DNA of 64,000 nucleotides from Strigamia acuminata (GCA_949358305.1 OX442315.1:21974427-22038426), one strand, 5' to 3'. Positions 11,740 through 25,080 are shown, numbered from the stretch's first letter. The notes: generated by a model from the letters alone, not told the origin. Translations and numbers: made by a program.

Positions 11740-12920
11740 AATTGCAAAACTGATCGCTCATGAACTAAACGTGAGAAAACATCAAACCACACCCAAAGCT
11801 CTGAATTTAAGAAATTTGAATCTAACTTTCATTTTGCACAAGGGATTTGTGTTAAGGGGATTTGTGTTAAGTTTAATTCTGCTTCTAATTCTCACGATAT
11901 ACTTGAGAACAATGCTGTATTTTGAAAGCCCCACCAAGTTTATAGTAACACTTAACAAATTTGATCGCATGTGGAGATGGTAACAGAATGCTAATCGATA
12001 TTGATTATTTTCAAGACCCTTGTCATGATGGTTTGTGGCAGGCAAGTTAATCATCAATAAATTTGATTTAGGGTTCAACAGTTTTTTTTTATCATTTCAG
12101 ATGTACATGAGACCCACTGGCCAGAAAATCCACTCTTGTCCTTTTAAGTAAACGAAATATTTTGAAAACTTTTACCGGCAGCGTTTATATTAAGAAATTT
12201 AAAGTATTCTGTAATAATAAACGAATAATACATATAAATTTTGAAATCTTATAACAGATAATTTGATTGAATCTGACTGCGAATCCGTGTGTGGATATGA
12301 ATGAGTTTGAAGAATGCAGCATCAATTGCTACGAAACGCGTATTAAAAATGCAATTGATTGCAGGTAATGATTATTTCATTATTTTTAATTAATTATTGT
12401 GGAATTTATATATTTTTAGTTTATTTGGCATTAGATTGTCGTTTATGCATTACAGTAATCTTTTTTGTTCAACATCATCAAGCGCTAAGAAAACTTTGAA
12501 CACGTTTATTGAAAAATCGCTTCGTACCGACGTGAAGAAGGAATGTAATTGTAATCGACCCTGTGAAACTGATGTGTACACTACTTCTCTTGATTTGTTT
12601 GAACCCGGATCGTGGGAGCCGGCTCTTTTTGCGCTTCTGTTTTTAAATAACATCATTGAACATTTCATTGAGCAACCTACTTACAGTGGAGTTGCATACA
12701 TCAGTGATGTGAGCAACCTACTTACAGTGGAGTTGCATACATCAGTGATGTTGCAAATTGCTTTGGTCTCACGTTGGGCCTATCAGTTTTCACAATTCCA
12801 GCTATCTTGATAAATGTATATTTCATTGCATTTGTATTGAGAAACTTGCTTTTTAGCCAACCACTCTTGCTTTGTCTAAAGTGGTCTTGTGGGGTAACGG
12901 TTTCTGTTGTTCTTCGATAG
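11740..12920 (+). pseudogene. DEG/ENaC channel, copy 3 (frame broken by a 41-bp duplication)
   Basis: It starts directly after the stop of copy 2. A cytoplasmic stretch is followed by helix 1, FVLSLILLLILTIYLRTMLY, then FESPTKFIVTLNKFDRM. Later pieces are MNEFEECSINCYETRIKNAI (just before 12365) and the cysteine motif ECNCNRPCETDVYTTS. Helix 2 is well preserved (FGLTLGLSVF followed by TIPAILINVYFIAF, to about 12860) but lies in a different frame, because 12670-12710 is duplicated exactly as 12711-12751 and 41 is not a multiple of three. Much of the ectodomain is missing, and the junction before NPCVDM is also out of frame. Likely a pseudogene, unless the duplication is an assembly artefact. 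Confidence 0.7.
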
Positions 12921-13395
12921 GACCCCCACATACCAAATTGACATTGTCACAATTATATATAAATATATGTTCTCATCTTAAACTTGTTATTTTGTTTCTA
13001 CAGAACACTCAAAACACGTGAACTAAATAAATTAACCTCATGATGTACCATAGCTTTCTTCGAATTAAAAAAATATCTAAAATGTGTGTGCAAATTTCGC
13101 CCCGGCAAACACCTGCGAATTAAAAATAAACTAGAAAAAAGTACTGTACTCCTTCAAGATTGGTGAAGTCAAGCAAAAATAACAAAAACAAAATACCTTT
13201 ACGTTCGAGTGTGGTTGATCGATGATACTGTAGTATACACTCCATTGGCTTGTTTTCATGGTCCGTCTACCTGCGCCCTCTAACTTCAGAACGAAGTATC
13301 ATTTGAACTGAATTGTGGGATATGTTTTAAAAATGGCAGACGAAGTTCAGTAATGCTTATATTGCTACATTTTATAAGTCGATAGCTAAAGCTGC
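12921..13395. other. Intergenic, 5' of INPP5F, with a short upstream ORF
   Basis: No gene is seen. A six-codon upstream ORF (ATG GCA GAC GAA GTT CAG TAA, 13333-13353) precedes the INPP5F start by about 40 bases and may lie in its 5' UTR. Confidence 0.4.
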
Positions 13396-16300
13396 ATGAT
13401 GAGCAGCATGGAATTAGTTCAAACTGACGAATATTACATTATACTAGATGGCGGTTACAGTTTATGGTGTAACCGAAAAACTGGCGAATTAATTCCCCGA
13501 CATGGTAAATGTGATTTTTATTTCCAATCTTCTCTCTTAAAATGTCATCATATCATACTTTATCACAAATCGTCGTTTTCGACATCATTCCATCACATCT
13601 GCATAATTCAAACATAATCTGTGCATTGTATTTTAAAAGTAATAATTCAAAAACTCTCCTTAGCACGTCGTATGACAAATTGCTTAATCACTCATTAACA
13701 TCACGTTATGACTCTATTGATTGATGTTATTATCATAAAATAGAAATAATTTTAACAAGTCTGCCACATTATGTGTATTTTATATTTTTAAAGCAATGCA
13801 GAGAAGCGTATGCTAATTTCTATATAAACTTATTTTTTTTGGCAGGATGCGAGTTCTCGTCTCTGAAAAATCCCATTTGCTTAGGATATGTTTACGGAAT
13901 TGTGGGCAAAGTCAAAATCCATCCTGGTAAGCTTGTCAATTCAACCATTGTATAATGTTAAAAGGTCAAATTCAGTCCGATAAATGTTATCTTGTTTGAC
14001 ATTTGCCTCATTGTCTATCTGTCTGGAAACATCCTTATCACAATAACAAAAGGCAAATGTCAAAAATGGATATTTTTATTTACAATTTGTTTGATACGTA
14101 TATCACGTTCGCTGTTTTAGATTAGAGTTTATTATGCAGAATTCTCTCCTGCATAATAAACTATAATCTTTAAATTTATCTTACGCTCGTGGCAAGCAGA
14201 AATGTATGTGAGCATGTAATTGGTGAATGCGTCTGGTGACATTTTCACAATCGGCATCCCTGCTGCTGCTCGTAATAAAGCACATCCACGTTGTCGATTA
14301 CCGTATGCTTTTGTGTGTTGCCTATTTTGTCAGTTGATTTCGTATTTGCAAAGTTTTGCTTTTACTTTTATTTATTTTTTTCTTCAACTTGTGAATGTTT
14401 GATTTGATGTAACTGGCTCGCTTCCAACATTCAGCTTCGCTTGCAGTGGGGAATAAAGATACGAAATCAGAGAAGAAAGAAAAAAATAATGTCACTTTCT
14501 TTACTTTCGAAGACATTTGGACAAAAAAAAATTGTTTTTATTTTGTACGTTATTTTTTTTTTTTACGAAATTGGAGATTGATTGTGTCCAATAATTTTTT
14601 TTTTGTTTTATTATATTTTTTTTTTTACTTGCAACGAATCGATTTTTATATTTTGGATGTTTTTGTATGTGCATCACCTGCATCTGTTTCCAAGGTAATG
14701 CATCCATGTTTTTTGGGTTTCTAAGGCGTATGTAATTACGAAAATAACTATAATTTTGTTAAAAATGAACTTTTTTTGTTTTAAATTCCTATTTTATTTC
14801 TTCATCTAATTTCTTGATGTTGTTTTTCTACTTTCCCAATCACAAAGAAGCGTTTTTACGAGTGCTTGGGTTTAGTCCAATTCTCGTTTTACGATTATTT
14901 CATGTACGTTTATTAGCAGTTTGGTTGTCACGTACTTGGAGGATTCTTTATTTGTGTTTTGTGACAACAATCAAGAGATTAAGCGATGTGAACATCCAAC
15001 AAATTGTCTGAAAACATTCCTAGATCATTACCCTAAATCTAAAATCAATATATCCTCTTTTCTCGGAAAACTTTAAATCATTTTTTTGTCATTTCTTTAT
15101 TACATTTTATCTTCTTTTTTGTGCAGAATTGGACAAAAAATTGGTTCTTATAAAACAACACTGTCAAGTTGGGTCTCTGACAGGCTGTCACAAAGTATAC
15201 AATATTAATAAGATTGTGGTTCTGCCATTGACTTGTTCGTTGAATGGGGACGCACTAGACTTAGGACTTGATGTTGGTATTTTTTATTATTATTATTATT
15301 TTTATTATAAAAATATAAATCAAATAAATTTTTTAATTTTTAATTTTTTAAAAATGTATTTTTAGCCTTGTAAAAAGCATCACAATGCTAATAAGATATC
15401 TGATCCTCGACCACCGTGTAGATCTCCCGAACAACCGCATAATAAAGCATTTCAAAAGACATGGAATTCAATAAAAACAGCGACAGCACAAGCAACCACT
15501 CAAGTGAAGCATCGAAAAGTAATTTTCTTAGTTTATTGATTAAATCTTTTGTGCTGATTTCTTTTTGTTTCAATCAAATTCTAGAAAGAAGTGCGCGACA
15601 AGGAGAAATTTGAAAAACGGATCACAGAAGTTTGTTGCATTTTTGCATTTTATTAAATTATTAAATACCAAAATATGATTTTTTTATTTTTTTTTTAAGG
15701 AACTTTTGAAAATGTTTACCGATACAAATTCTTTTTATTATTCGTCATCCGGTGACATAACAAATTCACTGCAAAGGCAATATTTCCAGTCTCAAACGTC
15801 GAAAGTAGATCTTCCACTGTGGCAACGGGTTGACGAACGATTTTTTTGGAATAGATACATGTTGCTCGATTTGATTGAATCGAAAGTAAACTTTATTTTA
15901 TATTTTTTTTTCAACGATTTCTGACTTTTGTTTAAAATTTAGAATCGTTTGGCTGATCATTGGATCATTCCGATCATTCAAGGATTTGTACAAATTGAGA
16001 CCTGTTCTCTCGATTATGATCAAAAGACCAGTCAGGAATTAATGTGGAACATTGAAAAACATCCGTGTGAATATAAGATCATTTTAATTTCTCGAAGAAG
16101 TCGAGATCGAGCTGGTAAATTAAATTACATCCAGTTTTTTTTTATGGATAAAAGTAAGAGAATTATATTTTTTTTATATTTAATTAAGGCACTCGATACA
16201 AAAGGAGGGGTGTTGATGAGTCTGGAAAGTGCGCAAATTACGTTGAAACTGAACAAATTATTGAATACGTACATCACTGCCTTTCGTTTATACAAGTCAG

Positions 16301-19300
16301 AGGATCTGTACCTGTATTTTGGAGTCAACCGGGTTATAAATACAGACCACCACCTCATTTAGATAAGGGTACAAACCGAAATAGCCTAAAAAATTGAATA
16401 AATTATGAAAATTGACTCAAAATGTATTTACAGGAGAAGAGGAAACCCAAGTTGCATTTGAAAAGCATTTTGCTGAGGAGTTATCCATTTATAATCATCA
16501 AATTCTTATAAATTTAGTCGAACAAGTCGGCAAAGAAAGAGTGCTGGCAGATGCATATTTGAATCATGTACTTAATTACAACAGTCCTAATCTCACTTAC
16601 GTTTCTTTTGACTTTCACGAATACTGGTATGCGATTTACGTTATTGTGTACGTTTAAGCTCATGATTTAAACCGTTTCTGTTTAATTTAATTGTAATAGT
16701 CGTGGAATGCGGTTTGGAAACGTGTCTTTCCTCATTTCAAACATTGAAGATATTATTAAAGAAATGTGGTATTGCTGGTGAGATCGATTTTTCTGGATTA
16801 AATTGTCCAGTATTATATTTTTTGCTTTTATTTTGTTAGGATTGACAAGGAAGGTTTGATATGTCAACAGAAAGGTGCATTTCGTGTAAATTGCATTGAT
16901 TGCTTGGATAGAACAAATGTTGTTCAAACAGCGCTGGCCAAAGCTGTTTTAGAAATACAGGTACAAATTGATCAATGAACTATCAGCTTGGATTAGAAGC
17001 ACTTACATGTATATACATTTTTTTTTTTTTTTAGTTTACCAAGTTGGGGTTGTTGCCACCGGAAGGAATTCTGCCGCCTCGTTGCAGAAATATTTTTCAA
17101 GTGATGTGGGCCAATAATGGTGACATAATAAGTCGACAGTATGCTGGTACAGCAGCTTTGAAGGTTTATATTGAAATTTTACTCACTGAAGCGTGAAAAT
17201 ACAGTTTTTTTCTTTTATTTTTTTATCCTAAGGGCGATTTCACTCGGACTGGAGAAAGACGGTTTGCGGGAATGATGAAAGATGGATACAATTCAGCCAA
17301 TAGGTAGTCACGAAACGCTATTATCGCAACTTAAACACTGAATCCATTTTTTTTCTTCCTTTTTTTTCCTCTCTTGTTCTCTTCATCTTTCCACTTGTAT
17401 GTGCCGAGCGGCATCCGGCAGAAAATAAATAGCGAATTGTAACTTATAATATGTGATTTTCCAGGTATTACTTAAATGCGTTTAAGGACGGCTACCGACA
17501 GGCGTGTTTTGATATCTTGCAGGGCAAAACGCCGAATAAAGATGACATGATCATTCTCGGAGAACAAATTATTGTTCCTTTATCTTCTCTCTTGCCAGAT
17601 CAACCACCTACTTATTACAATGACCTAGCTCTCACTCCAGAGATCAATCTTCTTTCGGCACTGTTCGCCCTTTCCAGGTTAATTGACAGTGTGTCTGTGT
17701 TTTGAATGTTTATTTTAATTAATGTTGTAAAAACGGGATTTAATTAATGTGTTCTTTTTAACTCGCTAAGTGGCTACTGTATTGTTGAGCAGATGAACAT
17801 GGTTATATGGTTGCTACAGTAATAATTAAATGCATGATTTTTGTTTGGCTAATATTTTATCTTATTGTATGCAACTAGGTTGAGACGCGTCCTAACACAA
17901 TTTAATAGTCCTTGTTAAAAACTACTTATTAAATCGGACTTTTTAATTTTTCTAGGTATTATATGAATCGCTTCAAAGATGCTTACAGACAGGCCACCAT
18001 TGATCTCATGCTTGGCAACAATATATCGGATGACATTTTGGGTCTTAGTCCTGACCGTGAAAGTCCTCCCGAAGATGATGCGGCTTGGCTTACTTGCCAT
18101 GCAGAACATGTAAAACAGCTGATTGATGATTGCAAAAGAATGCTCGTTCCTAATGCCGAAATAATTCTCGGTGGGTGGGCTTTAATAGATGCTGACCCAG
18201 TGTAAGGAAATAATTTTCAAATAAATAATTTTTGGTTATTAAATTTCTTAAATTTGTTTTTAAAAAAATAGATCTGGCGATCCAGCGCAGACAGATATGG
18301 ATTCTATTTTAATTTTGACTAAAGATTCTTATTACGTTGCTGAGTAAGTTAATTTGACGCTGTAAACTCTTTAAAACTTAATTAGTATCATTATTTCGTG
18401 TTGTATTTTTAGGTACGATGATGAGTCCGATCGCATAACTCGATATCAAAGGGTCATGCTAAATGAAATAGAAAAAATCGAATTAGGTACTAAAACAGTT
18501 GATATTTTAAGATTTTATTAAAAAAAAAAAATTATTATTTAGGCCCTGAACCGTCAATATTTAAGTCAAAATTTATGTGCATGCGGATAAATTATCAACT
18601 TAACTTCCAAAGAGGTTATTTTCACATGTTTCGCTCTGCCAACACTCGGTTTTTTAATAACATGGCTGTGCCAATTAAAACGGAAGAGGAAGCTATTGGT
18701 AAATTATTGCGAGAATATCAATTCAAATCAATAGTTACTAGAATTATCCTTTCCTGCAGAATCTTTAAAAGCAATTGTGGAGACAATTGCAGCAACATTG
18801 GAAGCATTTGGGTTGCAAGTTCCTGTCTATCAGGGAAAATTAGAAAGACGAAAAAGCAAAACGCCTTTTCAACAAACAAAACGATCTCCTTTTGGTAACG
18901 TATACTTGGAGTTGCCCTCTTTCGGTGGGATGCCGAGAAACGTGTCTGAAACTCAGCTGCTTGCCTTACGAAATGTCGGTACGTGAAACAAAACGACAAA
19001 ATGTTTTTTAATCGCAGATGTCACATTTTTAACTTATTAACCGCATTTTTAAAGGAACTAAAGCAATAAGCAACATGACGTCCCAAATTGCCAAATTAAA
19101 TCCAATGAAATTGAAACTAAAAAAGAACAAAAGCAATGCTAAAACGGCGGAATCGAATGTCTTGGTTCAAGTTCCAGATCAATCTAATCCGAAGAAACCG
19201 GATTTTGTTATGGAATCGTCGTCTGATGAGGATGCCGAAGAGTTACAAGACCCGACTGAGTCTAATCAAGACTTGGTATTGAAAAGTTGCGGTATCTTAG

Positions 19301-19932
19301 CAACGGGGTCATCGAATTCCAGTCCTTCGACTCTATACATTGAAGAGCCATTTCATTCCATCGATTCGGGGTCCACGTCGAGTGGGCGAACTGAAATGGA
19401 CATTTTTGCATTGGAATCTGTAAAAAAGGCAACCGATAGCTGCGAAACACAGACTTCAGCATCACTTACGGCGTCAACACCCAGTCCGCGCCCTCATACG
19501 CCCGAAATCACAATTAGTAGAGATGAATCGGAGAGCAGATTGTCGGATATCAGCGGCGAATCTAGTCAAGTAGTTGGACCCAAAAAGTTATCTCATTCTT
19601 CGCACGAATTGGGAACAACTTCGGAATCGGTGAAATTAATTTCCGACGATAAAATCTGTCAGAGAAGAAGCAGCGATCAAATGCAAGTTCCGGTGTCCGC
19701 TATGAAGACTTCGCACAGTGAAGGAGCTTTGGGTCAGCCGCCGCTTCTCGTGGCTCGAGAATTTGTAGTTCCTGGTTTTTCGCGCGTTGCTCGAGGTTTT
19801 CAAAATTTGGGTGCAAATATTGGGGGGTTTGTACGGCCTCCCGTTACACCCACAGTTCCAGAGGACCCGATTGCAGCAGCCCGTATAGCGGAGAAAAGGG
19901 AAAACTGTGTTACACGAATTATAGAGTTGTAA
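13396..19932 (+). CDS. INPP5F: INPP5F / Sac2 phosphoinositide phosphatase
   Basis: SAC-domain phosphatase that removes the 4-phosphate of phosphoinositides on endosomes. Twenty coding exons were traced, phase-consistent throughout, giving 1,102 residues when only the second of two similar exons is used (vertebrate protein about 1,130). Markers are NPICLGYVYGIVGKVKIHP; ELLKMFTDTNSFYYSSSGDI; WIIPIIQGFVQIE; YVSFDFHEYW; the catalytic RVNCIDCLDRTN in exon 16840-16960 (the C-x5-R-T motif of SAC phosphatases); MWANNGDIISRQYAGTAALK; and GGWALIDADPV. The last exon (19055-19932) is a low-complexity serine-rich tail ending CVTRIIEL, matching the conserved family terminus. The start may be 13396, 13399 or 13408; MELVQ at 13408 best matches relatives. 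Exons 17465-17677 and 17956-18201 share a similar opening segment. Confidence 0.95.
17465..17677 (+). other. Candidate alternative exon of INPP5F (exon A)
   Basis: It is bounded by a good acceptor (ccag) and the donor gttaat, is 213 bases long and is open throughout. It begins YYLNAFKDGYRQACFDILQG, closely resembling the start of the next exon (17956-18201), YYMNRFKDAYRQATIDLMLG. The remaining residues (about 51) are unrelated to exon B. Entry and exit phase equal those of exon B, so A alone, B alone or A plus B all keep the frame. Exon B is the one matching the vertebrate protein through GGWALID. Confidence 0.7.
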
Positions 19933-21433
19933 ATATTCGTTTTGTTTTGTTATTTTTTTGCTTTTTTTTAATTTTTGAGAAATCGTTTTATAAATTAATA
20001 ATATTTTTTACTTAATTTTGTATTACTTACAATTAACGTTAATTTATGATCTAATTAAGCATATCGAAACTAGTCATGAAGTACAGACATGTGTAACGAT
20101 GTGATACAGGCTTAAATGTACAATTAACGGCTTTAGGATTAACTTTGCAGTTAATAGGCCAAAATAATTAGATGTAACATATTTATTGGATTATTATTTT
20201 TGAAGATTTAACACATATCCATTAAGAGAAGTATATTGGAACAGAAATGTATTTTCATTAGCTTTTTTTCATTTTTTTTTTTGTTATTATTTTTCTAAAT
20301 TAAAATTTAGATTTCATTAAAAATGCAGCCAAATTGTAAAAAATGAAAATATATGCAGAATTTATTAAAATACATTAAACTAGCGTGAATGCGTGTTATT
20401 TTTCAAAAGTTTTACTTAGGTATCTTTGTTAGTTAATGCATCAAAAAATTACTTGTCTTAATCTGCCGAGTGCTGTAGAAAAACGATTGCGAAAAAAGAT
20501 TAATTTTTTGGCGCACCAATGACTAATAATTTTATCTGCATTGATTAAATATAGTGTTTTTTCCTGTAGGTTAACTGAAAATGGAAACTTTTGTGTTTCC
20601 TAATAATCGTTTCCGTCCGTATTACTTCAAGTTTGAATTTTTATTACTCTCGTTTCTTGTTTCTTGTAAAAAAGAAAAGAACAAAGAACATTCAGTTTTT
20701 CGCTTGAATACAAATTAACCAAAACTTAATTCAAATTAAAATTTCATCACTTTTGCAAACATTGGTTTAAGCTTTAAAGAATACACGGTAATTACAATTT
20801 ATTGATCTATTAATGAAATTTGCAACAACTATAATTGATTCTGTTGTGACGTACAGAATAATTTCAAACTTCTCATAAATTACCATATTTAAAAAAAAAA
20901 TTAATTTTTGAAAATCCCACGTTCCGAAGTGGAATATAAGTAATACTATATGAATTTGATGCAACTGGCATGTACCAATCCCATAAATACCACACCTGGA
21001 AATGAGAGTAAAAAGTAGGCGACGAGAATGAGAAGTGCAAATTTGGAGCACTTTCGGTCAATTGGCCAACGCCACCAGAGGGCCGAATTTCAGGACAATG
21101 GTTGGTTGACCCTAAACCCAATCTTGAGTCGATTGCTTTATTCAACTGGTTATGTGGTTAAGAACATTCACTAAGCGTCACCAAGGTAAACAGGAGTGGA
21201 GAAGGATCAAGATAGGTTTGTCTTGTGATGGTCCTAGACAAAAGGGAGACTGACATTGTTTATGTCAAGGACAAGATATACAAAATATGCATAAGGATGT
21301 GAGCATCTGAGCAATACAAAAACATGAAATGACTCACACTAAATTCTCAGTAGATTTTAAACTAACAAGTAAGTTCAGTAGACAATATTTCTATCTACAA
21401 CTACAATCACATATTTAGATTAACATATTTTGA
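19933..21433. other. 3' region of INPP5F and intergenic spacer
   Basis: AT-rich, with no coding signal recognised on either strand. The first part should contain the INPP5F 3' UTR. Confidence 0.4.
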
Positions 21434-22089
21434 ATTCTCTCTCAGTAATCTCCGGCTTAACAGGAGATGGCGCTACTAGTCGGGTTACGTCACTTCCGGT
21501 TCTACTAACGGGTTGCGCGGTCAGGTTCGAATTGCTCTACGAGAAAATTTTCAATAAGTATCGTTTTTTCTACCTTTTTCAAAAGAAATTGTTATATTTT
21601 TCGAACCCCTTTGTAATATCATTGTTTTTTATAGTTACATAAAATGAATTCCTTCGTTAAGGTTATCGGTTTCCCGATTATTAATGACAATGACGATAAT
21701 ACTGACCACGCGGTCCAAACTTTGAACCAACAATCGCCGCCGCCTTCGCCGAGAAGGATGAACCAGCGGCTAGATGTGCTAACCGATAGTTTATCGAAAT
21801 TGCGCGGTTTGATGCAGACTATCGCTGCAAATCAGATTGCTGCGGGAACGGTCGTCGTTCTTCCGCAGACTGGCGTACTTCCTGTGGCTGGGTCAGGCGC
21901 CGTGCCTGAACCGCTGACCACTAACGTCTTGGCTGGACGTCTTGGCTTTCTAACATGTGTTGGATAAACAGCCGGCGGAAACGGTTGTCGTTTTACCGCA
22001 AAGAAACCTTATCGCTACGGACGGAACGGTTAATATATCCGTTCCGACTTCCGTAAACGGAACAAAAATTTTTATTTTTTGAACCCCGT

Positions 22090-22610
22090 TCTTGCGACTT
22101 CCCCTGTCGTCACAGGCGGAGCAGATCCCGAGCAGATCCAATAGTCGGGACAAACTGTGTTTTGTACTCCTTTCTGGCGAAATCCCCTGTCGTCACAGGC
22201 GGAGCAGATCCAATAGTCTGGACAAACTGTGTTTTGTACTCTGTTCTGGCGAAATCCCCTGTCGTCACAGGCGGAGCGGAATGCCCCTGTCGTTACAGGC
22301 GGAGCGGAATGCCCCTGTCGTTACAGGCGGAGCGGAATGCCCCTGTCGTTACAGGCGGAGCGGAATGCCCCTGTCGTTACAGGCGGAACGAATCCAAATA
22401 TCAGGACAAACTTTGTTTTGAACCTCGTTCTGGCAAAATCCCCTGTCGTCACAGGCGAAGCGGATCCATTAGTCGGGAAAACTTGTTTTTTAGCCCCGCA
22501 CTGGCGATTGCCCCTGTTGTTACAGGCGGAACGGATCCAAATATTGGGACAAGCTTTGTTTTTGAACCCCGTCCTTGCGAATACCCCTGTCGTCGCAGGC
22601 GGACCGGTAA
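22090..22610 (+). repeat. Palindrome-containing minisatellite inside the mobile element
   Basis: Ten copies of cccctgtcgt(t/c)acaggcgg or close variants occur. Each contains the self-complementary core cctgt-cgtc-acagg. In the centre (about 22255-22386) five units follow at a strict 27-bp period (core plus agcggaatg). The outer units are spaced about 66-85 bp with longer linkers such as gacaaactgtgttttgtact. Because 27 is a multiple of three, the array is open in several frames on both strands; those frames are not taken as genes. Confidence 0.8.
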
Positions 22611-25080
22611 TTTTATCCGCTTCGGATCCAACCGTAAACGGTACATACGCAGACGGATCGAACAATGTTTCTGATCCCGTCATCCCGGATAATATGGTTA
22701 ATTTATCCGTTCCTATTACTGACGAATCGAACATGTTCCGATTCCGTCATCCCAATCTCCCCTGTCGCCCAGTTGTTTCGGCTTGCGAGTTCTTGAGAGC
22801 CACTAGACAGATGGGCGGACCACCGCTCGTTGGGGTCACATTGAATGCAAATTGATCGGGAAGTTTGTGCGCATGAAAATGAAAAGTAGGTTTTGACCGA
22901 AATTTAAGTCATAACTAAATTTAGTTATAAAGATCTTGTATTAGAATCACAAGAAGTGAAAAATATTCACTTTAATTTTGATTTTCTGTAGAAAAATCGA
23001 ATATCTTCGTAAAACGAGAATTCTACCACGTGGTAAAACCATAAACAGGTTAATAAATAAAAATTATTTTATAAATCTACCACGGGAAATTATAAAATTC
23101 AGTCCGAATTTATCGTTGTTTTGTCCGCCTACGGAACGTCGTTTTCACCGAATTCAAATTCGAATTATTTTCAATCGGCCATTTCAAGAAATTGACAAAA
23201 AAGTTATCAGACACTTACACCAACTTTTATTTGGGAAATAAGTACAAAGGAAAGTCGATACTGTTTAAAGAACAGGTTTATTTGTTCTCAAATTTTGGTT
23301 ACAAGATTAACACATACCTCATACCTGATCAACCTTACTTTCGTTTCGTATAATCAAGACCGTGATTTTAAAATAGTAAAATCCAACAAGGCAAGGATTA
23401 TCGCTCGAATGTTCTAATCCGATGAAAACATTTTACAGCTGCTTTGCCTAGAAACCAGAAGCGCCAAGAATCCAACGATTTAGCGTGCTTCCTAATTGTT
23501 ATTAACAATTTTTCAATCGTGAATTCAGATTGTTTTAATCACAATCTTTGTTTATTTCGATTTATAACTTATATCGAATCAGAGTGTCACAGTTCTCTTG
23601 TACGCATTTACGAAAGTGAATGAGATTGGTTTAGACAAATTTACTGGAAAAAGTTTCGATTGAAATAAATAGGAACAGAAATTTATCTATAATGTCTAAA
23701 AATATTCCGCTTTATTCTTGTGCTGTCAATTACAAGAAAGAAAGTTGCATTCACTTTAATGCTAAAATTCTTAAAGGCAAATAGGTAAACTTTGCGAATT
23801 GCAAAAATCGAATCATTTCAGTACGGGAAAAAGGAATAAAGTTTACTCTTCATTCTCAAAATAAATAGAATACATATCAAATTGGTAAATGAATCAATTT
23901 ATTTTATTCTGATTTTACAAAATGGTAAACATATTTACCAGAACTATAAGTATTTATTCAGTTCAAGAACTTTTTTGAAGCCATCTGCACACTAATTGTA
24001 TGTAGTAGCAGATCGTTCAAAAGAACATTTCAATATTAAAAGTCCCTTTTTAAAATAAAATTGGAATATTTTAGAAGTTAGGTCAATCCAGACCATCACC
24101 TTTTACACTTGAAAGTATAATATATTACCAAGTTAAAGCACTTGCTTTTTCTCTAGTTTGTTGTAAGAACAACACGTCAAACATTTCGACTATTTAATAG
24201 ATATTACGAATATGAATAAACCAGATGACCTTTTAAATCCCTGATTATTAAGCGCAGTTAATAAGAATTCAAACGAATACTTTATTTGCATTACTTTTCA
24301 ATAAGATTGGAAAACACTTGGTTTTTATAAAGTTTTATTTAAATAAAACATTTTATGTCGTTCATACTTGAATAACGATACATTAAGATCAATTGATAAA
24401 TTTGCGTCGCCACAAGTGGAAATTCTATCGAATCACCATACGTAAGGGATCCCTTGAAATATTTAAGATAAATGAGAGATTTTTCATTAACATCATCTGT
24501 AACCGAGATCTGAATCTAAATTTATTTTGCAAGAAATGAAATTTATCGTAAAAAAGTTAATTTTACCACTCGGTAAGACTTTTTAAAACTTATCATCGGA
24601 GGCTGAAAATTAAGCCGACTGGGACATAATCATGCCCACCTAGAAAATACGGCAGATACTGTCTATTCTGAAAAGAAAGCATGTGTTGGATAACAACAAA
24701 GAACGCGATTACAAGAAATCGCAATTTCGAAAGAATTCGAAATAAGATCAAAAAATCATTGCATTCTGAAATATGAATCTGAACTAGCCACGTATAATTT
24801 CGATTAAGTAAACAGGTTAATAAATAAATATATTTATTTTCATACTTATAAAAAATAAGGATATACCTGATTACAAAGTAAAACTTTTTACATAAATAGG
24901 ATTATTTTCACAAACCCATATTATTTATCTGGAATAGTCCATCGAATTACGATCGAAGTCCATATCGAAATCGTTTGCCAAAGAGAAAGCGAAGAAATGG
25001 AATGTAACACATACAATAATGTATTCGTTGTTGTCTAACAACTAATAGTAGTTCGCACTCTAAAAGGAGTTACTAATTTA

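Noticed and set aside
22092-22855. Overlapping frames of 109-208 codons in three registers over the palindromic minisatellite
   Set aside because: The same reason: 27-bp units keep all frames open. The peptides are simple repeats with no domain.
22860-25080. Search for reverse transcriptase or RNase H inside the YR element
   Set aside because: No RT motif or conserved block was seen in any frame. The only sizeable frame (22978-23241) is basic and unrecognised.
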